64,000 bases of DNA, from contig CM061062.1 in assembly GCA_030762895.1 (NCBI GenBank), positions 238,824,019 to 238,888,018 on the forward strand, written 5' to 3'. Position 1 is the first letter of the stretch. Each line of letters starts with the position of its first letter. Positions 55,004-64,000 of the stretch are shown in pieces. This stretch comes from Sophora flavescens (taxonomy: Eukaryota; Streptophyta; Magnoliopsida; Fabales; Fabaceae). The translations under genes and the position numbers were made by a program. Below the pieces are notes generated by a model. It was not told where the DNA came from. It was given only the letters and a program-made list of their open reading frames with translations, and searched no databases.

Positions 55004-58000
55004 TGAAGGTGTTCTATTGGAACGCTAGGGGAATTGGCAACCCCAGTACCAGGCTGGTGCTGTCTAAATTCTGTATAGAGCATAAGCCAGATCTGGTCTT
55101 TTTGTCAGAGCCAAAGATTGTTTTAGACAACTTTCCAGTGAGATTCTGGAAAAGATTAAATCTCAAGGTTTTTGCAGTCAACAATAGAGGCCATCTGATT
55201 CCAAACTTGTGGGGGATTTGTGCCTCTTATCTGACTCCAACAGTTCTTGCTGCTTCTCAGCAGCATATATCTGTGTCATTGACTCTTAACACTCGGAAAT
55301 TTTTTGTTTCTGCATTATATGCTTCAACATCTCAGTCTGACAGAAGGAGACTATGGTTGGAGTTGGCCTCCCTTCAACAAGCTTTTCAGGGTCCTTGGTG
55401 TTTTTTAGGGGACTTTAATGCTGTCCTTGGGGGACATGAAAAGAGGGGAGACAGACCTCCTTCCACTGCTTCCTGTGAGGAATTCAAAGCATGGTATGAC
55501 TCATGTAATCTAACTCATATTGTTACCCGAGGGGCTGCTTTCACATGGTCCAATATGAGAGGCACCAGGGATCATACAGAACTTAGATTAGACAGGGATG
55601 TCTACAATGATAGTTGGCTAGCAGCTTGGGATAATGTTGCTTGTTGCACTTTGGCTAGAGTTCAGTCTGATCATCACCCTATCCTCTTGATTCTGAAAAA
55701 AGGTTTTAAACCTCAACTGTCTCCCTTCAAGTTTCACAATATGTGGACAGGTCATGCTGATTGTAGAAGACTGATAGCTGAGGTTTGGAAGAGACGTTTT
55801 TGGGGCTGTCCCATGTATGTCCTGTCTCAGAAACTTAAATGTCTCAAAGCTGAGCTGAAAGTGTGGAACAAGCAGACCTTTGGCAATGTTCATCTCAAAG
55901 TAGAAGAGGCCATGTCAAATTTAGAATCCATTCAAGCTAAGATTGATTCCCAAGGATACTCGGACTTTTTGCACAATCAGGAAGTGGCTGCCCAAGTTGA
56001 TCTTAACCAAGCTCTTTCTTATCAAGAAGCCTTTTGGAAGGAAAAAGCCAGAATGAGCTGGTATGCAGAAGGTGACAGAAACACAGCCTTCTTTCATAAG
56101 GTCACCAGGATTCGAAACCCTACAAAGCAAATGTCTATTCTCAAGGTGGGTAATTCTGTTCTGGATAGGCAATCTGACATAGAAAGGCATGTTCTAGAAT
56201 TTTACACAAAGCTATATGCATCCAGCAACTCTTGTGCAGATAATGGCCTAATTGAATCAGTCATCCCCTCTTTAGTATCTTCTCAAGACAATATCATGCT
56301 AACAAACATTCCCACCATGGAGGAGGTCAAGGATGATGTTTTTTCTCTTGATAGACACAGTGCTCCTGGCCCAGATGGCTTTGGTGGGAGCTTTTTCCAT
56401 TCTTATTGGGATATCATTGATCATGATGTTCATAATTCTGTGGTTCAGTTCTTCAAGGAGGGGTGGATTTACCCAAATCTCAACTCCAATAGATTGGTTC
56501 TGATCCCAAAGTTTGAAGGTACTGACAGAATAGAAAACTACAGGCCAATTGCCCTTGCCAACTTCCAGTTCAAAGTTATTACCAAGGTTCTGGCTGACAG
56601 ACTTGCAGTAATCATGCCAAAAGTGGTCTCTACTGAACAGCGCGGATTCATTAAGGGAAGACACATTGCTGATTGTGTCTGCATAGCATCTGAAGCAGTC
56701 AACATGTTAAGCAACAGAAGCTTTGGAGGGAACATGGCTTTGAAATTAGACATTAAAAAGGCTTTTGACACCCTTGATTGGGGATTCCTCTTGAAGGTTC
56801 TATATGCTTTTGACTTTGACCACAAGTTCTGCTCTTGGATTAATGCCATCCTTCATTCGGCTCACCTATCTATCTCAGTAAATGGTAACTCTGTTGGTTT
56901 TTTCACTTGCAAAAGAGGGGTGAGGCAAGGTGACCCCCTCTCCCCCCTCCTGTTTTGCCTTGATGAAGAAGTCCTAAGTAGGGGAATCACTAAGCTTGTT
57001 GAATCTGGCAGATTGCTCCCCATGTCCAGTCCAAGAGGCTTTGTGACTCCTAGCCACATTCTCTATGCATATGACATTATGGTCTTTTGCAAGGGAACAA
57101 AAGCTAATATTAGAACCATTATGCAGCTGCTTGAGGATTATGGTCAGGCTTCAGGGCAGATTCAGAGTCTGGATAAGTGTAAATTTTTTGCAGGGTCAAT
57201 GTCTCCTAGAAGGATAGCTGATATGAGCTCTTTCCTTGGTTTTTCAGCAGGCTCCCTTCCCTTCAACTACCTTGGGGTGCCTCTGTTCAAGGGCAAACCG
57301 AAAGCTTCCCACCTCCAACCCATTCTAGACAGAATCAAATGCAAGCTTTCCTCTTGGAAAGGCTCCCTTCTCTCAATCATGGATAGAGTGCAACTAGTAA
57401 AGTCTGTTATTCAAGGTATGCTAGTTTACAGTTTTCACATATACATGTGGCCTATTTCACTGCTTAAGAAACTGGATTGTTGGATCATAAATTTTGTTTG
57501 GTCAGGGGATATTCACAAAAGGAAGCATGTTACTGTGGCTTGGAATTCAGTTTGCACACCTGTTTCTGAGGGTGACCTGGGCATCAGGTCTTTCAGAGCA
57601 ATTAATGAAGCTTCTATGCTGAAACTGAGTTGGGATTTGATCAACTCTGCTGATCAATGGGCCAGATTTCTTAGAGCCAGGTTTCTCAATAACTTTAAGC
57701 CAGTTGGTCACCATGTCAGCTCCTCTATTTGACCGGCCTTAAGGAAGTGGTATTCTGTTGCTTTAGAGAACTCCTCTTGGTTAATTGGTAATGGGAAATC
57801 TATTCACTTCTGGACAGATAAATGGCTGGATGATCCCTTGGTCACTAAGATGGATATTCCGGATCATTGGCACCCTTCCCTGCTTGCCTTGGTTAAAGAC
57901 TTCCTGGTGGATGGAGCTTGGAGCATTCCTGATTGTCTGCAGCACCAATTCCCAGATGTGGTGGACAGTATTCTTCAAATTCAGATCCCGGTGGAACCTT

Positions 58001-59133
58001 GTGAAGACAGACTGGTATGGAACAGTTCTCCAAATGGAATGCTCACTCTCAAAGATGCTTTCCTGTTCCTTAACCCTGCTAGAAACTTGGTTCCTGAGTT
58101 CAAACAACTATGGTCCAAGTTTATTCCTCCTTCTAGATATTTCTTGGTTTGGAGACTTTTTCATCACAAAATGCCAACTGATGACAATATTAGAAGAAGA
58201 GGCATTCCAATGGTTTCCATGTGTAGCCTATGTAAACTAGAGGAAGAATCAGCTTCCCATCTTTTTCTGTCTTGCTGCTTTGCCCAGTCACTGTGGCACT
58301 GGTTGGGGTCTGCACTGTCCTCAGCTATAGATACCTCCTCTTTTGAGTCTCTATTTACTTTCCGTCACCATTGCTATAGTCCTCAACTGAATGATGTGAT
58401 CATGGCTGCCATCATCAATGCCATTTGGGTGATCTGGTTTGCTAGGAATCAGTGTCGTTTCATGCACAAAAACATCAGCCTAGCCTATGCCAAAACAATG
58501 GTTATCTCTGCTATCTCACTTTCGGGCAACTTGTCCACTGGCACTATGTTCAACTCAATGGAAGAGTTTGTCATCCTTAAAAACTTCAGGATTGATGGCC
58601 ATGCTCGCAGGGCTCCTAGAATTAAAGAAGTGGTCTGGTTGTCTCCACCCTGCAATTGGACTAAGTGCAATATTGATGGGGCTGCTCATGGCTGCCCGGG
58701 AGTTTCAGCTTGTGGGGGTATCTTTAGAGGCCACAACTCAGCAGCTCTTGGTTGTTTTTCTCGCAGTTTAGGACATGCTTCTGCCTTGTTTGCTGAACTT
58801 TCTGGTGCCATTCTTGCCATAGAAATTGCCAACTCCAGAGGCTCGAAGAACCTTTGGTTAGAGACAGACTCAATGCTTGTGGTTTCTGCTTTCAAGAACC
58901 CGAAAATTGTACCATGGAGGCTGCTGACCAGATGGAAAAACTGCTTGCACACAGTCAAAGACTTTTCCTTCCAAGTCACTCACACATATAGGGAAGGCAA
59001 TGTGTGTGCAGATAAACTTGCAAACTTTGGAATACATAACTCTGGTTTTAGTTGGTGGGACACCATCCCCCATTTTATTAAGGATGATTTTTGTCGAAAT
59101 AGGCTAGGTCTTCCTAGTTATAGGTTTTCTTAG
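55003..59133 (+). pseudogene. LINE-B ORF2 (endonuclease, RT, RNase H), inactive RT
   Basis: One frame of 1376 residues is broken once, by TGA at 57730-57732 (residue 910), where the relative LINE-A has Trp (WPA). Residues 1-230 are an EEP/APE-like endonuclease (KVFYWNARGIGN, CFLGDFNAVLG, SDHHPILLI). The RT spans about 440-760 (SAPGPDGFGG, YRPIALANFQ, RQGDPLSPLLF). Its active-site box is YAYD at 688-691, so the first catalytic Asp of YADD is Tyr690. A zinc-like CSLCKLEEESASHLFLSC follows near 1075. The C-terminal RNase H (NIDGAAHGCPG with D1225, LFAELSGAILAIE, LETDSMLVV) ends at 59133. All frameshift-sensitive regions are intact. Confidence 0.9.
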
Positions 59134-59146
59134 TCCTTCTTTCTTC

Positions 59147-59182
59147 CATGGGTTTTGGCTTTATGTCCCCCCATGCTTTTGT
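59147..59182 (+). promoter_or_regulatory. Conserved LINE 3' UTR box
   Basis: CATGGGTTTTGGCTTTATGT followed by CCCCCCATGCTTTTG lies 14 bases after the ORF2 stop. The same box lies at equal distance in LINE-A (42140-42174, inverted) and in the scrap at 816-850. It may be the RNA site recognised by the RT; that role is inference. Confidence 0.55.
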
Positions 59183-59430
59183 TGTTCTTTGATTTTTTGA
59201 TTCATCAATAAAAGCGTAGCATGCAACAAATGATTGTTGATTTGGGTGGTGCCAACCTAGTTGCGATGACCTTCTTCATTGTGATGCTCTAGCATGCTAC
59301 TTATATAAAAAAAAGTGATCATGCATGCAACTTAACATGTAATAAGTACATAGTCAAAATAAAAAATCTTATGCAAAATACACTTTGTTTGTCATACATC
59401 AAAACATGAATGAGGACTTAGTCTTACAAA

Positions 59431-59442
59431 CTCCCCCTTTTT
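59431..59442 (-). other. C3 polypurine tract
   Basis: On the coding strand AAAAAGGGGGAG lies two bases before the 3' LTR start. Confidence 0.8.
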
Positions 59443-60036
59443 GATTATGATAAACCTTACCATACTTAACCTTAGTTATTAAGAATCAGAGGGCAGCTGT
59501 TCAGTAAGCAAGGTTCTTGAGTCATTTTCATCCTCCCCTTGTGTCATTGATATCTTTCAAAAGAAAATCAAGTGTTATCATATCATTGTCTTGAAAAAAG
59601 AATTTCATCTTGCATTTATTATAAGTTCAAGTATGTCTTTTCAAAGCAGTTCATACTTAGGTATTTGAAAAAAAAATTTACATATCAGAAAAAAAAAAAT
59701 TACAGCAAATGCAAGACAGTATTAATGGTTGTATAGTTCATCTTGTATGGTACATCTTTCTCCCCATTTGTCATTATCAAAAAGAAACTAAGGAGAATAT
59801 TGAAATCAAACTGAAAAACAGTCTTGCATTCATTGATAGTAAATAATTTCAGAACTTATGCAATGCATCAAAACATCCAAAACACTAAAATAAGAAAAAG
59901 AATTTCAGACACCTAAGGACACTTAGTCTAAACTGAGACTAGATAAAAGCATTTTGCCCATGTCCTTCATAATTTTCAGCAACTTGTGCTGCCTTGCTTG
60001 CCATATTGACTATATTATCAAAAATAACATTTGATA
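59443..60036 (-). other. C3 untranslated region between pol and the 3' LTR
   Basis: About 600 bp without coding signature. C2 carries a 2.8 kb third ORF in this position; here nothing of it is seen. Confidence 0.7.
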
Positions 60037-63000
60037 TCAATTATTTTGAGGATCAATTATGCCAAGTTCCCTTCTTATAGAGAAGAAACTCTCCTTATTT
60101 AGTGGTTTGGTGAAAATATCAGCTAATTGCTTGGTTGTATCTATATGTTCAATCACAACATCACCACTCTGAATATGATCCCTGATAAAATTATGCCTAA
60201 TTTCAATATGCTTGGTTCTTAAGTGCATAATTGGGTTCTTTTTTAGATTAATTGCACTAGTGTTATCACACTTTATTGGTACATGATCTAGATAAACACC
60301 ATAGTCAATTAATTGTTGTTTCATCCATAGGATTTGAGCACAACAACTCCCAACTGCAACATATTCTGCTTCAGCTATGGATAAGGCCACACTATTTTGC
60401 TTTTTACTAAACCAAGATACTAGGGAATTTCCTAATAAATGGCATGTTCCACTTGTTCTCTTCCTATCTAACTTGCATCCAGTAAAGTCAGAGTCGGAAT
60501 ATCCTATTAATGTGCAAGTGGATCCCTTGGGATACCACAACCCCATTTCTTTTGTTCCTAGAAGATACATCATGATTCTTTTAACTGCAGTAAGATGTGA
60601 TTCTTTAGGATTAGCTTGATACCTTGCACACATACACACACTAAACATTATATCTGACCTACTTGTAGTGAGATAAAGTAAGGATCCAATGATACCTCTA
60701 TACTTGGATACATATATAGATTTACCATGTTCATCTTTGTCCAAGTAGCAGGCTGGACTCATTGGTGTTGCCATTTCCTTTGCGCTTTCGATTCCAAACT
60801 TCTTTAGTAGTTCCTTGCAATACTTTGTTTGTCTTATGAAGGTTCCATCTTGGAATTGTTTAATTTGAAGTCCAAGAAAGAAGGTAAGCTCTCCCATCAT
60901 GGACATTTCAAATTCACTTTGCATTAGTTCACCAAATTCCTTGCATAAAGACTCATTAGTAGCACCAAAAATAATGTCATCAACATATATTTGAACAAGT
61001 AAGATATTGTGTGCTTTTGTTTTAGTAAATAGTGTTGTATCAACTTTTCCTCTTTTAAAGCCTTTCTCTAGGAGAAAATTGCTTAACCTCTCATACCAAG
61101 CTCTAGGAGCTTGCTTGAGTCCAAAGAGGGCTTTAGTCAGTTTATAGACATGATTTGGGAGCTCACTATCAACAAAGTCAGGGGGTTGGCTTACATATAC
61201 TTCCTCTTGTATTATTCCATTTAAAAAGGCACTTTTCACATCCATTTGGTACAGTTTAAGGTTCATTATACATGCATAGGCTAAGAGCATTCTTATGGCT
61301 TCTAATCTAGCTACGGGAGCATATGTTTCATCATAATCAATTCCTTCTTCTTGATTATATCCCTTAGCTACTAGTCTAGCCTTGTTTCTTACTATTATTC
61401 CATTCTCATCCATTTTGTTTCTAAACACCCATTTAGTTCCGATTATTTGGTTACTTTTGGGTTTTGGAACTAAATTCCAAACTTTGTTCCTTTTAAATTG
61501 ATTTAACTCCTCTTGCATTGCAATCATCCAATGTTCATCATTAATAGATTCATCAATACATTTTGGTTCTATTTGAGATACAAACGCCATGGTATTGCAA
61601 AGATTCCTTAAAGAGTTTCTAGTGGTTACCCCTTTGGTGATCTCACCAATGATAATGTCCAGGGGATGATTCTTTGAAACTTGCCACTCCTTAGGAAGAT
61701 TTTCTTGCTGAAGTTTTGCTTGAGGTTCTTTATTGCTCTCTTCATCTTCCTTTTCCTTGTTGCTCTCCTTTCCTTTATGAGATTTCACTTCATCCTCAAG
61801 AGTTTCTGCATCATCAAAAATGTCCTTTCCCAACCTTTTGGGGTTAGACTCATCAAATGTTATGTGAACAGATTCTTCCATTGATAAAGTACTCTTATTA
61901 AACACTCTATATGCTTTGCTAGTTAATGAATAACCCAGGAAAATACCCTCACCAGCTTTGGGATCAAATTTCCCAAGATTATCCTTGCCATTATTTAGCA
62001 CAAAACACTTACAACCAAATACATGAAAATGAGAAATGTTAGGTTTTCTTCCCTTGTAAAGTTCATATGGAGTTTTCTTCAAAATTGGTCTTATTAGAAC
62101 TCTATTTAAAACATAACATGCAGTACTCACAGCATCATCCCAAAAATATTTTGGTAAATTAGAGTCACTTAACATGGTTCTAGCAATTTCTTCAAGTGAC
62201 CTATTTTTCCTCTCAACTACTCCATTTTGTTGTGGAGTTCTAGATGCAGAAAAATTGTGTTTTATACCATGTTCATCACAAAAGTTATCAAACTCCTCAT
62301 TTTGGAATTCTCCTCCATGGTCACTCCTAATTGAAACAATTTTCACGTCTCTCATTTTGAGCAACCTTAGCCATTTTCTTAAAAACTTTAAAAGCTTCAT
62401 TCTTTTGTGCTAAGAAATAGGTCCAAGTAAATCTAGAGAAGTCATCAACAATTACAAGAGCATAAAGATTTCCACCAAATCTTTTTGTCCTAGAAGGTCC
62501 AAAAAGGTCCATGTGCAACAATTGTAAGGGTCTACTAGTTGAAACAGTGTTTTTAGCCTTAAATGAGGTTTTCACTTGTTTACCTTTTTGGCATGCATCA
62601 CATAAGCCTTCTTTAACAAACTTTTTATTTGGTAAACCAATTACAAGTTCTTTGGAAATTAATTTATTCAAGTGATCCATATGAATGTGAGCTATTCTCC
62701 TATGCCAGAGCCAATTTTCATCTTCTTTGGAAATTAAGCAACATGCATCATTGGAAATTAAATTGTCTAAGTCTAGCATATAGATGTTATTGATTCTATT
62801 CCCAATCAATTTTATGTTATTATCATGAATAGATTCGATCATACACAAATTTGAGTTAAAGTTTACCTTGTAGCCTTTATCACATAATTGGCTTATACTT
62901 AGTAGATTGTGTTTGAGCCCTTCCACATAGAGAACATCCTCAATCTTGATTGCTGGACTTTTTCCTATTGTTCCAACGCCAAGAATTCTTCCTTTGTTGT

Positions 63001-63127
63001 TGTCTCCATAGGTGAGGTTTCCACCTTCTTTGGGAGTGAAAGATGTAAATTTTGTGATGTCTCCGGTCATGTGTTTGGAGCAGCCACTATCTAAAAACCA
63101 GCTTAAGCTTTTGGCCTTTGAACACAC
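60037..63127 (-). pseudogene. C3 pol (protease, integrase, RT, RNase H), one frameshift
   Basis: The frame opens just after a TAG with CSKAKSLSWFLDSGCSKHMT, keeping the DSG protease motif. The integrase zinc site is LWHRRIAHIHMDH...CDACQKGKQ, and its core is VIVDDFSRF and RSDHGGEF...PQQNGVVERKNR. RT has MDVKSAFLNG, LKQAPRAWYERL and YVDDIIFGAT. RNase H has SDSDFTGCKLDRK, SIAEAEYVAV, CDNTSAINL and RTKHIEIRHNFI, ending IIDPQNN at 60037. Near 62340-62350 two bases are missing relative to the expected NEKDVKIVSIRSD (C1 has an extra A at the same place), which splits it into two open parts of 266 and 787 codons. It is otherwise complete. Confidence 0.88.
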
Positions 63128-63145
63128 CTACAAAACAGATTTTTA

Positions 63146-64000
63146 TACTTTTTCTTTAGGTACCCAAATCTGGTTGGGTCATCTAGTGTTAGTAGCAACA
63201 TAAGTTCCTTTTGGAACCCAAATTTGTTTAATGCCAACATGAATGTTCTTTCTAAGTCTACAAGTAGCAGCTGTATGACCTTTCTTTAGACAATAATAGC
63301 ATTTAACAAAAGGACTAGTTGAGGAAATAGGTGCAACAAAAAGATTCTTAAAATATTTTTCATATACCATTGGCTTATATCCAATTCCAGCTTTGTCATA
63401 CACACCCTTTTGCTGTCCTAATATGGCATTTAAGTTATCTCTACCCAAAGTAAACTTAGATAGAGTTGTATTCAGTTTTTCAACTTCCTTTTCTAGTGTA
63501 GTGCATTTGGTATAGATTGAACTAGCTGCAAGTAATTGTGAATTTTTAGCTTCTAGTTCTTTAACCTTTATTTGTAAAGATGCATAGTCACTACATTGTT
63601 TTGCGATGATCTTCCTAGAAGATATAAGTTGTTTACCAATTTTAACATATTCTTCATGCAATTCATCAAAAGCATCTTGTAACTCATCATAGGTAGGAGA
63701 ATAATCATTTACCTCGGTTTCACTATCACTTTGTTGATTTGCCATGAGACATAGGTTGGCTTCTTTATTTTCAAATTCACTACTAGTGGAATCCATATCA
63801 TTTTCTTCCCAAGCTATGTATGCTCTCCTAGGCTTTCTTCCTTTCTTTTCTTTGCTGTCATTCTTCTCATACTTTTCTTTCTTTTGTAGCTTTGGACATT
63901 CATTTTTGTAGTGTCCAAGCTTTCCACATTCAAAGCATTTGATTGTTGAGGAAGAGATTTCACCTTTGTTCGTGTTCTTTTTGGTAGGAAAACTGAATTG
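63146..64000 (-). pseudogene. C3 gag, 3' part (5' part outside the window)
   Basis: The frame enters at the window edge as QFSFPTKKNTNKG, continues through the knuckle CFECGKLGHYKNEC in frame (unlike C1) and YIAWEENDMDSTSSEFENKE. A region with Leu/Glu heptads (VKELEAKNSQLL, LEKEVEKLNTTL) follows, then a second knuckle-like CYYCLKKGHTAATC near 63290. TGA at 63179 replaces the Gly codon found in C1 (NTRGPNQ), with the family stop TAA seven codons later. Pol begins after a further TAG. Confidence 0.82.

Larger units (their letters stand above)
53224..59313 (+). mobile_element. LINE-B, full-length L1-type LINE with target-site duplication
   Basis: The flanks AGTGATCTTGCATGC (53209-53223) and AGTGATCATGCATGC (59314-59328) are a 15-bp duplication with one mismatch, and the C1 LTR shows the empty site. 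The body has a 76-bp leader, ORF1, ORF2 overlapping ORF1 by one base, and a 180-bp 3' UTR ending in TATATAAAAAAAA. The coding lesions are two nonsense codons and one catalytic substitution. It is the best preserved LINE here and a recent insertion, but it cannot move itself. Confidence 0.93.
51931..59428 (-). repeat. C3 3' LTR, split by LINE-B
   Basis: On the plus strand it runs TGTTGGTAGTGGCTATGATC to GAGGACTTAGTCTTACA, the inverse of the C1 LTR. The pieces are 51931-53223 and 59329-59428. It includes a run of 13 G near 51958, three to four copies of the 26-bp repeat (53090-53185), and CCCACGTCAGCAGACGGG at 52851. Confidence 0.9.
51931..64000 (-). mobile_element. Copia element C3 (same family as C1), nearly intact, runs off the window
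   Basis: On the minus strand it has gag, protease, integrase, RT and RNase H, a short untranslated part, a polypurine tract and the 3' LTR. The 5' LTR lies beyond 64000. It has few lesions compared with C1 and C2. There is no third ORF between pol (60037) and the LTR (59428). LINE-B sits in its 3' LTR. Confidence 0.9.

Overview
This window looks like repeat-dense, gene-poor nuclear DNA of a flowering plant, most likely a dicot. A legume is a weak guess from the overall flavour of the elements. The signs are Ty1/copia elements primed by initiator Met-tRNA, an Athila-type Ty3/gypsy element with a tRNA-Asp-type primer site, L1-type LINEs whose ORF2 ends in an RNase H domain, CACTA sequence with GCGACG-type subterminal repeats, a Stowaway MITE, and intron-containing remains of an RPA1-like (DUF223) gene. 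I see no intact host gene, no tRNA or rRNA gene and no CRISPR array.

Layout. Bases 1-4300 are intergenic sequence with small DNA transposons: a LINE scrap at 535-910, a foldback at 1030-1400, a Stowaway at 1674-1977, a TIR element at 2029-2220, a MULE-type element at 2356-3420, and a (TA)n tract at 3946-4010. Bases 4300-5937 hold a minus-strand RPA1-like pseudogene. From 5952 to 50576 the DNA is built of insertions within insertions. Four copies of one family of long, TGTAAC/GTTACA-ended, LTR-like units (here F1, D, E1, E2; complete copies about 4.2-4.4 kb without their insertions) are the framework. F1 (plus) starts at 5952 and is split by a SIRE-like copia element, C2 (7805-36751). C2 carries a second copia, C1, in its 5' LTR (8708-14300) and unit D in its gag region (16354-27909). 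D in turn carries an Athila-like gag-pro element (20282-27649). F1 then meets E1 (minus) tail to tail near 37215. E1 is split by E2 (39295-49701), and E2 is split by a decayed LINE (LINE-A, about 42025-48005).

Right of 50576 lie a TNP2-type transposase scrap, one end of a CACTA element inserted in it, a scrap of a third copia LTR, and a nearly intact minus-strand copia, C3 (51931 to beyond 64000). C3's 3' LTR contains LINE-B (53224-59313), a full-length LINE with target-site duplications and only three obvious coding lesions.

Exact target-site duplications were found for C1 (TAGTG), C2 (TAATC), D (TTTCT) and the Athila element (GTAAC). Near-exact ones were found for LINE-B (15 bp), E2 and the MULE, so the order of events is well supported. 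The most unusual signal is a short reading frame near the 3' end of the long LTR-like units. It is recognisable in D, E1 and E2 and shares AWVI(N/H)P and YTxPVC motifs. It diverges mainly at synonymous positions, and an AG immediately precedes its ATG in all three copies. It behaves like a conserved LTR-borne protein gene of unknown function.
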